Source of the DNA: Alcaligenes sp. SORT26
GTDB lineage: Bacteria > Pseudomonadota > Gammaproteobacteria > Burkholderiales > Burkholderiaceae_B
Length of the DNA: 64,000 bases
Direction: 5' to 3'
NCBI RefSeq assembly: GCF_017377875.1
Contig: NZ_CP070975.1
Coordinates: 3,038,001-3,102,000 of the forward strand
Shown: positions 8,622-17,506 of the stretch, one piece after another
Layout: the number at the start of each line of letters is the position of its first letter
How positions within the stretch are numbered: the stretch's first letter is position 1
Notes under the pieces: generated by a model
Told to the model about the DNA's origin: nothing
Seen by the model: the letters and a program-made list of their open reading frames with translations, nothing else
Databases searched by the model: none
Translations under genes and position numbers: made by a program

Positions 8622-9302
8622 TCAAGGCCAAAGGCGAGCAGTTTCCCACCCGGTGCCTTGTGCATTACGGGTGTAGCGCAAACGCTTGTGATTCCGGTCG
8701 GATGCACCTTGCCAGAACTCCACCACCGTAGGGGCAAGCGCATAGACACGCCAGCCCGGCTCTACATGATTAGGATGGGCATCCAGATAAACCTGCGCCT
8801 GCGCCAAGCGCTGATTCAGTTCAGCCTCATCGTGCAGAATTTCGCTTTGCCTGGAGGCAATCGCACTGGCGCGTGAGCCTATGGGACGGCCTAGAAAGTC
8901 GTCAGCACAAATTTGTTCCGACAAAATATGGGCATGACCCCGTAAACGAATTTGCTTGCCTAGTGCAGGCCAGTAAAAAGTCAGAGCTGCCTGAGACTGA
9001 GCATCCAACTGCCGCGCCTTGGGGCTATTGCTCTTGATCGCAAAATGCCAGCCATCCTTGTCCACATTCTTCAAAATCAGCACGCGAGCATCAGGCCAAC
9101 CGTCCTCATCTACCGTGGACAGAGTCATGGCATGTGGTTCTCGAACCCCTGCTGCCAAAGCTTCGTCCAGCCACAATACAAAGGCCTCCTCGGGAGTGTT
9201 GGGCATCGAGGAAACATCCAGTTCTGGCAAAGGCGCCTTCAGAGAGGGAATCTGGCGGAGCTTATCTTTGATGGGCAAACCATGGGATGCAGTAGAAGAC
9301 AT
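8622..9302 (-). CDS. pdxH: Pyridoxamine/pyridoxine 5'-phosphate oxidase family protein (PdxH-like)
   Basis: About 226 residues from the start chosen here. FMN-binding segments match PdxH: an ARVLILKN block (Arg-x-Val-Leu-x-Leu-Lys), then SPKARQLDAQ, and the dimer/substrate C-terminus with VEFWQGASDRNHKRLRY, where the Arg and His of the E. coli Arg-x-His active-site pair are kept as Arg-Asn-His. It ends RLWP rather than RLAP. It would oxidise PNP/PMP to pyridoxal phosphate. An in-frame ATG at 9359 adds 19 hydrophobic residues that look unlike the family. Neither start has a strong ribosome-binding site, so the N-terminus is uncertain. It follows the membrane-protein gene on the same strand. 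Confidence 0.78.
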   Translation of the reverse strand: MSSTASHGLPIKDKLRQIPSLKAPLPELDVSSMPNTPEEAFVLWLDEALAAGVREPHAMTLSTVDEDGWPDARVLILKNVDKDGWHFAIKSNSPKARQLDAQSQAALTFYWPALGKQIRLRGHAHILSEQICADDFLGRPIGSRASAIASRQSEILHDEAELNQRLAQAQVYLDAHPNHVEPGWRVYALAPTVVEFWQGASDRNHKRLRYTRNAQGTGWETARLWP

Positions 9303-9408
9303 AGAGGCAGCCAGTAGAGAGAGAGCAACGGCTTTTGAGCGAATACTTAAAAAAATCATCCTACTGATTTTTAATTAAACCCGTCAAGAAAGCCCCCCAC
9401 ATCAGCCA

Positions 9409-10788
9409 TTAAGGCTTGGCAGGCGCACCAGACTCCAAATCGTAGTGCTGATTCACCGCATACTCATTAATCACTGCCTTGCAGTGATGATAATCTGCCA
9501 TCGCTTTGCGATTGAAGTGCGTATCAAAACGATCTCTGGACCGTAACGTAGGCAAGAAGAAATACTTGGGTAGATCCACATGCTGCCGATGGTTCTTGCG
9601 CGCATCGGTCAAGAGAGCAAGCCGTACCTTATCCTGCTGCCAAGCCGCATGATAACTACGCAACATAAGCGTGCTGGACAGCAGCCAGATCGAACAGCCC
9701 GCCCCCAATATCACCCAAAGACAGCGCTGCATCTGCACAGAACGCTGCGCCAGCAGATCGTGCCCATAAATAGACAAGGCCACCAGCAGATACATCAGGC
9801 CGCCATTCAAGGCCCGCTTGGGAATATTGGGTGCCAAAACCAGTATGGCATTAGCCAGCAGTGAAGCACCGATCAGCAAGAAAATGGCCCGGCGGACCGG
9901 CTCAGATGAAGCAGGCCCGGCTACCAAACGCCAGACCAGCATGACCAGAATTGCCCCCCAATAACGCAACATCGCGTCAGGGAAACGACGGCCAAAATGC
10001 TCCCAAATGCGCCATGACAAAGGCTGTTCGTACCAATGTGCAAAAACCTCGGCCCGTACCTGATTTCCGGGTGCCAATACCAGCACGGCGATCCCCAGCC
10101 CCATGCACAGCAGCCAAGCCAGATGCCACTTGCTGAGTGAACCCGTGCGCTGAAAATGCCTTAGGCTCAGATACGCCAGCAAACACCAACTGATAATGCC
10201 GGTGTTCTCATTGGAGCAACCGGCCAGCACGGCCAGAACGCAGAGCGCCAAACCCGTGCCAACGGAGGGCCTGCCCTTTTGCAAATACCAAACAAAGGCC
10301 AGTACAAAACCGAAGTTGAACAGGTTGGGCCACAGGTAATTGGCGGCTCCTACCAACCAGAATGTGGTTTGCCCCAGATGGGGATTGACTAGCCAATACA
10401 AGGTAAAGACCAGTAGCAGCAAGGACGGGCGCAAGGCCCGTCCGGCCAGTTGAGCTCCTAATGCTGTCAGTATCGTGATCAGTCCAAACAGGGCCGCCGT
10501 ATTGAGCGTGGCTTTCAGCCACCCGGGCGCCAGGCTGAGCATGGCGCTGGAGAGCGTGTCCGATACCAACCGGCCGCTCCAGTGCAAGTAATGATGCTTG
10601 ATGGACTCCCACGCAATGCCTTTGTTGGCATAGCTGAAGTCGTCCGAAATCATGGGCGTGAGCCAGTAAATGGACCACGTCGCCATGACGGCCAGCACTG
10701 AAAAAATAATAAAGACCCAGGCACCAGAACGGCGGCCGAGCAAGGGCTGACTGAATCGGGATTCAGCAAAAGAGAGAGTTGAGCTCAT
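9409..10788 (-). CDS. Polytopic membrane protein, DUF6056/GT-C-like
   Basis: A 459-residue protein with roughly ten to twelve transmembrane helices. After the first helix come a periplasmic SDDFSYANKG acidic motif and a WSGRLVS motif. The acidic motif after helix 1 and the general layout resemble GT-C glycosyltransferases and the DUF6056 family, whose members are often linked to surface polysaccharide or lipid glycosylation. No polysaccharide genes surround it and no acceptor can be inferred. It lies 106 bases upstream of the PdxH-like gene on the same strand (49 if the longer start is used) and may be co-transcribed. Confidence 0.7.
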   Translation of the reverse strand: MSSTLSFAESRFSQPLLGRRSGAWVFIIFSVLAVMATWSIYWLTPMISDDFSYANKGIAWESIKHHYLHWSGRLVSDTLSSAMLSLAPGWLKATLNTAALFGLITILTALGAQLAGRALRPSLLLLVFTLYWLVNPHLGQTTFWLVGAANYLWPNLFNFGFVLAFVWYLQKGRPSVGTGLALCVLAVLAGCSNENTGIISWCLLAYLSLRHFQRTGSLSKWHLAWLLCMGLGIAVLVLAPGNQVRAEVFAHWYEQPLSWRIWEHFGRRFPDAMLRYWGAILVMLVWRLVAGPASSEPVRRAIFLLIGASLLANAILVLAPNIPKRALNGGLMYLLVALSIYGHDLLAQRSVQMQRCLWVILGAGCSIWLLSSTLMLRSYHAAWQQDKVRLALLTDARKNHRQHVDLPKYFFLPTLRSRDRFDTHFNRKAMADYHHCKAVINEYAVNQHYDLESGAPAKP

Positions 10789-11110
10789 CGGAGTGAAGAG
10801 GCGGTGTTGTAGTCAGGTTCACGACGACGGTATTACACATCGCCCGCTGCCCTGGATGTTGAGGCCATGGTGATAGTAATTATTTACCGGGCCCGGTAGT
10901 GAAGAAATTATCTCAGCTCACCGTTGAAACACAGCGTTTAACGGCCTTACTGCTCGTCATCCTTTAAATCTAAACCAAATCGGGGTTTTCCCTGCTTTTG
11001 CGGCTTCTTGCGCTTATTGGCTAGGCGCTGCGCAAAGTGGATATACCGGCCCAAACAGCACTTCTACCATTGGCTCCATCGTCATACCTAAAAAACAAAA
11101 GGAGAAGGAC
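10789..11110. promoter_or_regulatory. Divergent intergenic region with a 14-bp perfect palindrome
   Basis: This 322-base gap separates the minus-strand membrane-protein gene from the plus-strand monooxygenase cluster. It contains a perfect palindrome TACCGGGCCCGGTA (10885-10898) in an AT-rich context and, nearer the plus-strand gene, TTGCGC and GCGCAA arms 16 bases apart (about 11009-11036). Both could be operators. No gene was seen. Confidence 0.45.
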
Positions 11111-12007
11111 GTGGGGGACATCAATAAAAAAATAGCAGCCGCTGTACTGGGAGTGGGCGCATTGGGCGCCGGTCCGGCCTATGCCATTGAAGGTAATGGC
11201 CTGCCCATTTATCCCGATGGTTTGGAAAACTTCATGAGTGGCGCTCTGCCGCCACCCGGTGTGCATTTGCTGATGTACGGCGGTGCCATGCGCTATGACT
11301 CTGTACGGGACAAGAACGGCGACAAGCTGCCTATTCCGGACTTCAAAGTCGATGTGGCCATGGTGGCACCGCGTCTGGTGTGGGTAACGGATCAACAGCT
11401 TTTTGGTGGTCAATTGGCGTTCCACGCTCTGGCTCCTTTGTTGACCGTCAAGGCTCAGGCTGCCGGTCAATCCCAGCGTCGTAGTGGTCTGGGTGATGTG
11501 GTGTTTGGTCCTGCTCTGGGTTTTCACCCCAGCGAAAAAATGCATTACGTGCTGGGTGTGGACTTTGTCGCCCCGACAGGTCGCTACAAGGTAACTGATA
11601 GCGCCAACCTGGGCCGCAATTACTGGGCTATCCAGCCCGCTGCCGCGTTCAGCTACATGCAGCCCAGCGGCATCAACCTGGATTTGAAGATGATGGTGGA
11701 CTTCAACTTCCGCAACAGCGATACCGAAACCCGTACGGGTAAAGCCATTCACGCCGACTACGCCGTGGGTTGGGGCTTTGGCAATGGTCTGGTGCTGGGT
11801 GTGGGCGGTTATGCCTATCAACAGATTGAAAGCGATCGTGGCCCGATGGCCGGTGACAGCAAGGCGCGCTCCTTCGCCATTGGTCCCAGCCTGCGTTACG
11901 CCAACGATAAAGGTTTGCTGATTACGGCCAAGTATCAACAGGATCTGGGTGTACGTGGCCGTCCAGAAGGAAAACAATTTTTTGTAAAAGTAGCGGTGCC
12001 TTTCTAA
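11111..12007 (+). CDS. Outer-membrane channel of the meta-pathway/phenol-degradation transporter family
   Basis: A 298-residue protein starting at GTG (11111) with a strong AAAGGAGAAGG ribosome-binding site. It has a short signal peptide ending GPAYA at about residue 25, then alternating beta-strand sequence throughout and a terminal aromatic residue (VAVPF), as in outer-membrane barrels. The pattern (PPPGVHLLMYGG, FGPALGFHP, VDFVAPTGRYK) resembles the SphA/MetA-like family found in aromatic-degradation clusters, thought to help hydrophobic aromatics cross the outer membrane. It is the first gene of a run through 16345, which fits uptake of indole/styrene-like substrates. Confidence 0.8.
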   Translation: MGDINKKIAAAVLGVGALGAGPAYAIEGNGLPIYPDGLENFMSGALPPPGVHLLMYGGAMRYDSVRDKNGDKLPIPDFKVDVAMVAPRLVWVTDQQLFGGQLAFHALAPLLTVKAQAAGQSQRRSGLGDVVFGPALGFHPSEKMHYVLGVDFVAPTGRYKVTDSANLGRNYWAIQPAAAFSYMQPSGINLDLKMMVDFNFRNSDTETRTGKAIHADYAVGWGFGNGLVLGVGGYAYQQIESDRGPMAGDSKARSFAIGPSLRYANDKGLLITAKYQQDLGVRGRPEGKQFFVKVAVPF

Positions 12008-12029
12008 GGGCCCGCGGCAGGAGAGCGAC

Positions 12030-12812
12030 ATGAAGGGACTGAAAGACAAGGTAGTCATCGTCACCGGTGGTGCAACGCGTGTTGGTGCGGGTGTGGTCGA
12101 GGTATTGATGGGCTACGGCGCACGTGTGGCGGTGTTCGATATTGATGCCGCCGGTGGTCAGAAAGCCGTGGGCAGCGATGCCGCCAAAGCCAAATTCTGG
12201 GAAGTGGACATCACCAGCGATCAAAGCCTGAATTCCGCTATTGAGCAGGTCAAGGCGCATTTTGGTCGTGTGGATGGCCTGGTCAACCTGGCCTGTTCCT
12301 ATCTGGATGAAGGCATGGTTTCCAGCCGCGAAGACTGGCTCAAGGCTTTGGATATCAATCTGGTCAGTGCGGTGCAGGCGGCCAAGGCCGTACGTCCCTT
12401 GCTGCCGCGTGGTGGCTCCATCGTCAACTTCACGTCCATTTCATCGTCGATCGCACAAACCGGGCGCTGGTTGTACCCGGTCTCCAAGGCCGCTCTGTTG
12501 CAACTGACGCGCAGCATGGCTCTGGACTTCGCTCCGGACGGTATCCGCGTCAACTCGGTCTCGCCCGGCTGGATCTGGTCGCGGGTGATGGACGAGCTGA
12601 CAGGTGGCGACCGTGCCAAAACCGACCGCGTGGCCTCGGCATTTCACATGCTGGGCCGCGTGGGCGACCCGCAGGAAGTAGGCGAAGTCGTGTCCTTCCT
12701 GCTCTCGGATGCCGCCAGCTTTGTGACTGGTGCCGACTATGCCGTGGATGGTGGCTACTCGGCCATGGGACCTGAGCAAGGTGTCCCAGCCATCCCCAAA
12801 TTGGCTGAATAA
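12030..12812 (+). CDS. Short-chain dehydrogenase/reductase of the monooxygenase cluster
   Basis: A 260-residue classical SDR with TGGATRVGAG (cofactor loop), an NLACSY segment in place of the usual NNAG, the Ser of SISSS, and YPVSK as the YxxxK motif, ending FVTGADYAVDGGYS. In the Acinetobacter iif indole pathway an SDR (IifB) oxidises indole-2,3-dihydrodiol formed by the StyA-like oxygenase. The position directly before a StyA-like gene supports the same role here, but this is inference. It starts 22 bases after the channel gene behind GGAGAG. The NNAG Asn replacement is worth noting. Confidence 0.87.
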   Translation: MKGLKDKVVIVTGGATRVGAGVVEVLMGYGARVAVFDIDAAGGQKAVGSDAAKAKFWEVDITSDQSLNSAIEQVKAHFGRVDGLVNLACSYLDEGMVSSREDWLKALDINLVSAVQAAKAVRPLLPRGGSIVNFTSISSSIAQTGRWLYPVSKAALLQLTRSMALDFAPDGIRVNSVSPGWIWSRVMDELTGGDRAKTDRVASAFHMLGRVGDPQEVGEVVSFLLSDAASFVTGADYAVDGGYSAMGPEQGVPAIPKLAE

Positions 12813-12869
12813 GAAAAACCGGGACGCCGCCGGGGTGGCGTCCTTAGCTCCCTCAGAAGGAAAAAAATC

Positions 12870-14114
12870 ATGCGTAAAGTTGCTATTGTGGGCGCTGGCC
12901 AAGCTGGCATGCCCGTTGCATTCGGCCTTTTGGCCCAGGGCTACGAAGTAGCCGTTTTCACCAACCGCAGCCCTGACGATGTTCGTGGCGGCCGCGTGAT
13001 GTCCAGCCAGTGCATGTTTGCCGAGGCGCTGGACGTAGAGCGTCGCCTGGGTCTGAACTTCTGGGACGACGAGTGCCCACCCGTACAAGGTATTGGCTTT
13101 GCCCTGCCCAACCCCGATCAGCCTGACACCAAGGCCGTAGATTGGAGCGGTCGCCTGGACCGCGAAGCCCAAGCCACCGACCAGCGCGTGAAAATGCCTT
13201 ACTGGCTGGAGTTGTTCGAGCAGCGCGGCGGCAAGCTGATCATGGAAGACGTGGGCGTGGCCGAACTGGAGCGCATCACCCAGGAATACGATCTGACCAT
13301 GCTGGCTGCCGGTAAAGGCGAAGTGGTCAAACTGTTCGAGCGCGACGATCAGCGTTCCATGTTCGACAAACCTCAGCGTGCTTTGGCCCTGACCTATGTG
13401 CACGGTCTGGAGCCTACGCCCGAATACTCGCGTGTGTCCTTTAACTTCATCCCCGGTGTGGGCGAATACTTTGTGTTCCCTTCGCTGACCCTGTCCGGCC
13501 CTTGCGACATCATGGTGTTTGAAGGTGTTCCCGGTGGCCCACTGGACCGCTTCCGCGATGCCAAGACGCCTGAAGCTCACCTGGAGCAAAGCGTATCCTT
13601 CCTGCGCGAGTTCCTGCCTTGGGAAGGCGACCGTGCCCGCAATGTGGAACTGACTGACGCCCAGGGTTACCTGTCCGGCGCATTCCCACCCACGGTGCGC
13701 AAACCGGTGCTGACACTGCCGTCGGGCCGTATGGTACTGGGTCTGGGTGACGCTGTCGTGGTGAACGATCCCATTACCGGCCAGGGTTCCAACAATGCCG
13801 CCAAAGCCGCCCAGGTGTATCTGGACAGCATTTTGCAACGTGGTGACGGCGCGTTTGACCGCAACTGGATGCAGGACACCTTTGAGCGTTACTGGGATTA
13901 CGCCAACCTGGTGGTGCGCTGGACCAACTCCATGTTGAAGCCGCCAACCGATTCCTCGTTCGCTTTGTTGACCTCGGCTCAGCAATCGCCCGCCCTGGCT
14001 CACTTCCTGGCCAACAGCTTCAATCACCCACCGGTTCTGTTCCCGGCCTGGGAAGATCTGAACGCCGCCCAGGCTTTGATCGAGAAGACACGCAGCCAAT
14101 CTGTGGCTGCCTGA
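12870..14114 (+). CDS. Styrene/indole monooxygenase, FAD-dependent epoxidase subunit (StyA/IndA-like)
   Basis: A 414-residue flavoprotein with an N-terminal GAGQAGMPVAFGL dinucleotide fold (residues 8-20), then the RVMSSQCMFAEAL block and a late FAD-contact block GLGDAVVVNDPITGQGSNNA typical of the two-component styrene/indole monooxygenases. It would use FADH2 from a separate reductase and O2 to epoxidise indole or styrene-like olefins. It has the family's usual length (about 410-420) and lacks a reductase domain. The flavin reductase gene follows 25 bases later. The ribosome-binding site AGAAGGAAA precedes the ATG. Given the neighbours (SDR, AraC regulator, second DIM6 protein), indole is a likelier substrate than styrene. 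Confidence 0.9.
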   Translation: MRKVAIVGAGQAGMPVAFGLLAQGYEVAVFTNRSPDDVRGGRVMSSQCMFAEALDVERRLGLNFWDDECPPVQGIGFALPNPDQPDTKAVDWSGRLDREAQATDQRVKMPYWLELFEQRGGKLIMEDVGVAELERITQEYDLTMLAAGKGEVVKLFERDDQRSMFDKPQRALALTYVHGLEPTPEYSRVSFNFIPGVGEYFVFPSLTLSGPCDIMVFEGVPGGPLDRFRDAKTPEAHLEQSVSFLREFLPWEGDRARNVELTDAQGYLSGAFPPTVRKPVLTLPSGRMVLGLGDAVVVNDPITGQGSNNAAKAAQVYLDSILQRGDGAFDRNWMQDTFERYWDYANLVVRWTNSMLKPPTDSSFALLTSAQQSPALAHFLANSFNHPPVLFPAWEDLNAAQALIEKTRSQSVAA

Positions 14115-14139
14115 TAGATAGTATTCAAGGAGACGTATC

Positions 14140-14751
14140 ATGACCCCCACCGCAACGCTGCAAGACTCCCCGTCCCAAACCGCTGCCCAGCGGCAGGCCG
14201 TGTCTGCCCAAGCGTTGGCAGCCGCTGACGCCAAACCCACACCGTCCAATCTGAATGTGGTCGATAGCCGTGCGTTTCGCCAGGCACTGGGCCATTTTCC
14301 AACGGGTGTGGCCATTGTCACGACTCGTTGCCCCGATGGTCGGGCGGTGGGTCTGACCATCAACTCCTTTACATCCCTGTCGCTGGACCCGCCTCTGGTG
14401 ATGTGGAGTCTGGTGAATCATTCGCCCAGCCTGGATATTTTCCAGAACTGCAGCCACTTTGCCATCAACGTGATCAGTCAGGAGCAGGTTCCGGTCGCTA
14501 TGGGGTTCGCCAGCTCGCAGGTGAAAGATAAGTTTGCGCTGGTCTCGCATGTGGATGGTGAAGAAGGTGTGCCGCTGCTGGACGATTGCGTGGCGACCTT
14601 TGTGTGCGAGAACTACCGTCAGCACGAAGGTGGTGACCACACCCTGTTTATTGGTCGTGTAGTGCGCCACACCACCTTGACTGAGCACGAGCCTGCGGTG
14701 TTTCACCGTGGCCGTTTTGCCAACCTGACTACGCCTAGCGGAGATCGTTGA
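14140..14751 (+). CDS. Flavin reductase (StyB/HpaC-type) for the monooxygenase
   Basis: A 203-residue protein. After about 45 low-complexity Ala/Gln/Ser residues comes the flavin-reductase core: LGHFPTGVAIVTT, then TINSFTSLSLDPPLVMWSL (FMN contact) and SHFAINVI. It reduces FAD/FMN with NADH and supplies it to the monooxygenase encoded immediately upstream. The long N-terminal linker is unusual against the roughly 165-170 residues of typical StyB/HpaC proteins. The next gene begins 1 base after its stop. Confidence 0.88.
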   Translation: MTPTATLQDSPSQTAAQRQAVSAQALAAADAKPTPSNLNVVDSRAFRQALGHFPTGVAIVTTRCPDGRAVGLTINSFTSLSLDPPLVMWSLVNHSPSLDIFQNCSHFAINVISQEQVPVAMGFASSQVKDKFALVSHVDGEEGVPLLDDCVATFVCENYRQHEGGDHTLFIGRVVRHTTLTEHEPAVFHRGRFANLTTPSGDR

Positions 14752-14752
14752 A

Positions 14753-16345
14753 ATGAGCGACGCGCACAGCGCTGATGTGGTGATTGTCGGCAGTGGGATG
14801 AACTCCCTGACTTGCGCGGCCTTGCTGGCACAGCGTGGTTTGTCGGTAACGGTGCTGGAGCGCAACGCCGTGGCCGGGGGCTGTATCCGTACGCAGGAGC
14901 TGTTCCCCGGTTTCACGCACGATGTTTTGTCCAGTTGGTATCCCTTGTTCATGGGGGGCGCGTCTTATGCTGCCCTGGCCGAACCTCTTGCTAAAGCGGG
15001 GCTGGAATTTGCCAAAGGCGAGTACAGCACGGGTCTGGCCATTCCCGGTGGCCCGTCGCTGGCCCTGCGCCAGGATATGGGCGACACGGTACGTCGTTTC
15101 AATGACTTGATGCCCGGCGAAGGCGATGCTTTGGGGGCGATGGCTGCCCGCATGTTTGGCCCGGATGCCGGTTTGGTATTTGGGCTGCTGGGTGGTGAGC
15201 CCTACCGCTGGCCTATGGCCAAGCTGGCTTTTGGTGCCTGGCGGGAACGCGGGCTGGATGGCCTGATGTCCTTTGGCTCGCAAGCGCTGGAAAGCTTCCG
15301 ACGCTGGGCCATGCGTGAACTGCGCAGCGATCTGGCTCGGGCCATGATCGCTCCCTGGGTACTGCATAGCGGCCTGGGGCCTGATGAAGCCAGCTCCGCC
15401 TTGATCGGCAAGCTGACCTTCAGCGCCGTCGTCAGCGGTGGCATGCCGGTGGTCAAAGGCGGCAGTTACCAGATTGTGAAAGCATTTACCCGCATTATTG
15501 AAGAAGCAGGCGGCGCCGTACTGACTAACTCTCATGTGGACCGCGTGCTGGTGGAAGGTAATAAAGCTACTGGCGTGTGTGTGGGTACGCAGCGGTATCT
15601 GGCCCGTCGTGCCGTAGTGTGTAATGTGACGCCCGGTCAGTTGTATGGCGATTTGCTGCCAGAAGTAGAGCCTGAATTATTGAAGTCTGCCCAGGATTAT
15701 CACTATGGCCGGGGCGGCATGCAGATTCACTTTGCCCTGAATTCCCCGCCCGACTGGGTGGACCCGGAGCTGCGCCACGTACCGATGGTGCACGTCACGG
15801 AAAGCATGGAGCAGGTATGTTCCTCGGTGGTGACGGCCAGTAATGGTTATCTGCCCGCCAAACCGACTTTGGCCGTAGGCCAGCCGGTGGCGGTGGATGT
15901 GACTCGCGCACCGGAAGGACACTGGATTTTATGGGTGCAGATGCAGGAGCTGCCGCGTCATATCAAAGGCGATGAGGCGGGCGAGATTCCCGTGCCCGCC
16001 GATGGTCGCTGGAACGAAGCAGTGCGCGAGGCGATGGCCGACCGCGTGCAGGCCCGTCTGGAAACCGTCATGCCGGGTCTGGCCGCCAAGATCATCGGGC
16101 GTCGCAGTGTCAGCCCCGCCGATCTGGAAGCCTTGAACATGAATCTGGTCGGGGGCGATCCGTATAGCGGGGTGTGCTCGCCGGATCAGTTCTTTTTCAT
16201 GCGTCCTTTTGCAGGGCACAAGAACGCGCGCAGCGGCACGACGCCCTGGCGCAATCTGCATCAAATTGGCGCATCGGTGCATCCGGGCCCAGGCCTGGGT
16301 GGTCAATCCGGCTATCTGGCAGCCCAGCGTATTTTGAAGGGGTGA
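14753..16345 (+). CDS. CrtI/phytoene-dehydrogenase-like FAD oxidoreductase
   Basis: A 530-residue protein. The N-terminus holds the FAD-binding fold VVIVGSGMNSLTCAALLAQRG followed by the VLERNAVAGGCIRT motif (Glu for ribose, Gly-Gly loop), and the C-terminus the second FAD contact ending GQSGYLAAQRIL. These are the landmarks of the CrtI/NAD(P)-FAD oxidoreductase family (amine oxidase, RetSat, phytoene desaturase). It is translationally adjacent to the flavin reductase gene (TTGAAATG), so it probably acts on an intermediate of the same pathway. It does not appear in the described indole clusters I know of, and the substrate is unknown. Confidence 0.82.
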   Translation: MSDAHSADVVIVGSGMNSLTCAALLAQRGLSVTVLERNAVAGGCIRTQELFPGFTHDVLSSWYPLFMGGASYAALAEPLAKAGLEFAKGEYSTGLAIPGGPSLALRQDMGDTVRRFNDLMPGEGDALGAMAARMFGPDAGLVFGLLGGEPYRWPMAKLAFGAWRERGLDGLMSFGSQALESFRRWAMRELRSDLARAMIAPWVLHSGLGPDEASSALIGKLTFSAVVSGGMPVVKGGSYQIVKAFTRIIEEAGGAVLTNSHVDRVLVEGNKATGVCVGTQRYLARRAVVCNVTPGQLYGDLLPEVEPELLKSAQDYHYGRGGMQIHFALNSPPDWVDPELRHVPMVHVTESMEQVCSSVVTASNGYLPAKPTLAVGQPVAVDVTRAPEGHWILWVQMQELPRHIKGDEAGEIPVPADGRWNEAVREAMADRVQARLETVMPGLAAKIIGRRSVSPADLEALNMNLVGGDPYSGVCSPDQFFFMRPFAGHKNARSGTTPWRNLHQIGASVHPGPGLGGQSGYLAAQRILKG

Positions 16346-16367
16346 GAGGACGGGTGAGGCGGTCAGC

Positions 16368-17345
16368 TCAATGCTGGCCGCCGCGCACTCGTTGCAGGGT
16401 CTCGCTAGGCGTTTCGCCAAAACGGCTGCGGTATTCGGCGCTGAAACGGCCTTGGTGCGCAAAGCCCCAGCGTATGGCCAGATCGGCCAGCGTCAGATGG
16501 GGCTCGTTGGAGTGAATCAGTTCGTGGCGTAGCCGGTCCAGCCGGACTTGGCGCAGATACTGCATGGGGCTGACCCCGTAGTGCTCTCGAAAAGCCTGCT
16601 GCAAGGTGCGTGAACTGACGCCAGCAATGGTGCTCAGTTCGGCGACCGTAACGGGCAAATGCGCCTGCTCATGCAAATGGCTGGCAACTTTTTTCAGATG
16701 ACGCGGCAAGACGCGTGTCGGGTTGATCGCCTGGATTTGCGCTGGTGGATGCAGGCCTAACAAGGTGGTCACAGCTAACTGCTCTAGCTGATTGATAATC
16801 AGGGGCGAGCGCAAGATATCTTCGTAATTGCGCGCACAGTCCAGCACATAGCGCAGCATGATTTGCCAGGAGGGCTGGGTATGCGCCTCCAGGCGTACCG
16901 GAAATAGCAAGCCTTGCGGGCCTACGTCCAGACCTAGACCTCGTGCAGCCTGTTCCACCAGATTGCGGTCGATCTTGAGCATTAATTGCTCATTATTGGC
17001 ATGCCAGATCATATCCACGTCCTCGTTGGGATTCAGGATCGTGGCGGCGTAGGGAGTGGAGTCCACGGTTTGACCACCGCAGCGAATAGTGGCGGTGCCG
17101 TACTGGGGCATCTGGACCAGGTAAAACCCGGCCAGGTGATCAGGCTGAATGTGTACGTCGGCGCCATAGCCCAGGCGGCTTAAAGCGACCTGACCAAACT
17201 CGGCGTGTCGCAGGCGGGTTTGCAGGGTCTGGTCGGCACGGAGCTGCTTGAGCTGGTGCGACTTGAACATATCGCTGACAGATTTGCGCACGTGTTCCAG
17301 GTCAGCAGAAGCTACACGTGCCCAGTGATCGGGCTTATTTTCCAT
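16368..17345 (-). CDS. AraC/XylS-type transcriptional regulator of the indole/styrene-type cluster
   Basis: A 325-residue regulator. Residues 1 to about 215 form an AraC-binding-like sensory domain (with GYGADVHIQ and a FYLVQMP strand). The C-terminal 100 residues carry two helix-turn-helix motifs, the first around LSTIAGVSSRTLQQAFREHYG and the second around LADLAIRWGFAHQGRFSAEYR. It is convergent with the monooxygenase cluster and divergent from the flavin-reductase-like gene at 17507, so it probably activates one or both. It is a paralogue of the regulator at 53163-54170, sharing the GYGAxVxIQ and LVQMPxxGTA patterns. Confidence 0.9.
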   Translation of the reverse strand: MENKPDHWARVASADLEHVRKSVSDMFKSHQLKQLRADQTLQTRLRHAEFGQVALSRLGYGADVHIQPDHLAGFYLVQMPQYGTATIRCGGQTVDSTPYAATILNPNEDVDMIWHANNEQLMLKIDRNLVEQAARGLGLDVGPQGLLFPVRLEAHTQPSWQIMLRYVLDCARNYEDILRSPLIINQLEQLAVTTLLGLHPPAQIQAINPTRVLPRHLKKVASHLHEQAHLPVTVAELSTIAGVSSRTLQQAFREHYGVSPMQYLRQVRLDRLRHELIHSNEPHLTLADLAIRWGFAHQGRFSAEYRSRFGETPSETLQRVRGGQH

Positions 17346-17506
17346 GTTTCATGTGCCTAGATGGTTCTGAAAGGCAGGAAGGATACGTAAAACCTTGAGT
17401 TTCAACGGTTTGCAGCGGCTTTATTTTAGTTGTAAAGTATATCAGTGGGCCACCGGGATTTCCCGCAGTCCTGTTTAGTTTGTTGTGTTTAATAACAGAG
17501 AGAACC

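Noticed and set aside
12441-14363. 640-codon minus-strand open frame across the SDR/StyA/reductase genes
   Set aside because: It spans three well-supported plus-strand genes and has no recognisable domain; an antisense artefact of codon bias.
17346-17506. XylS-like TGCN-N6-GGNTA sites between the AraC gene and the flavin-reductase-like gene
   Set aside because: Partial matches (GTGCC then TGG, and GGCAGGAAGGATA) have the wrong internal spacing, so I do not call an operator.
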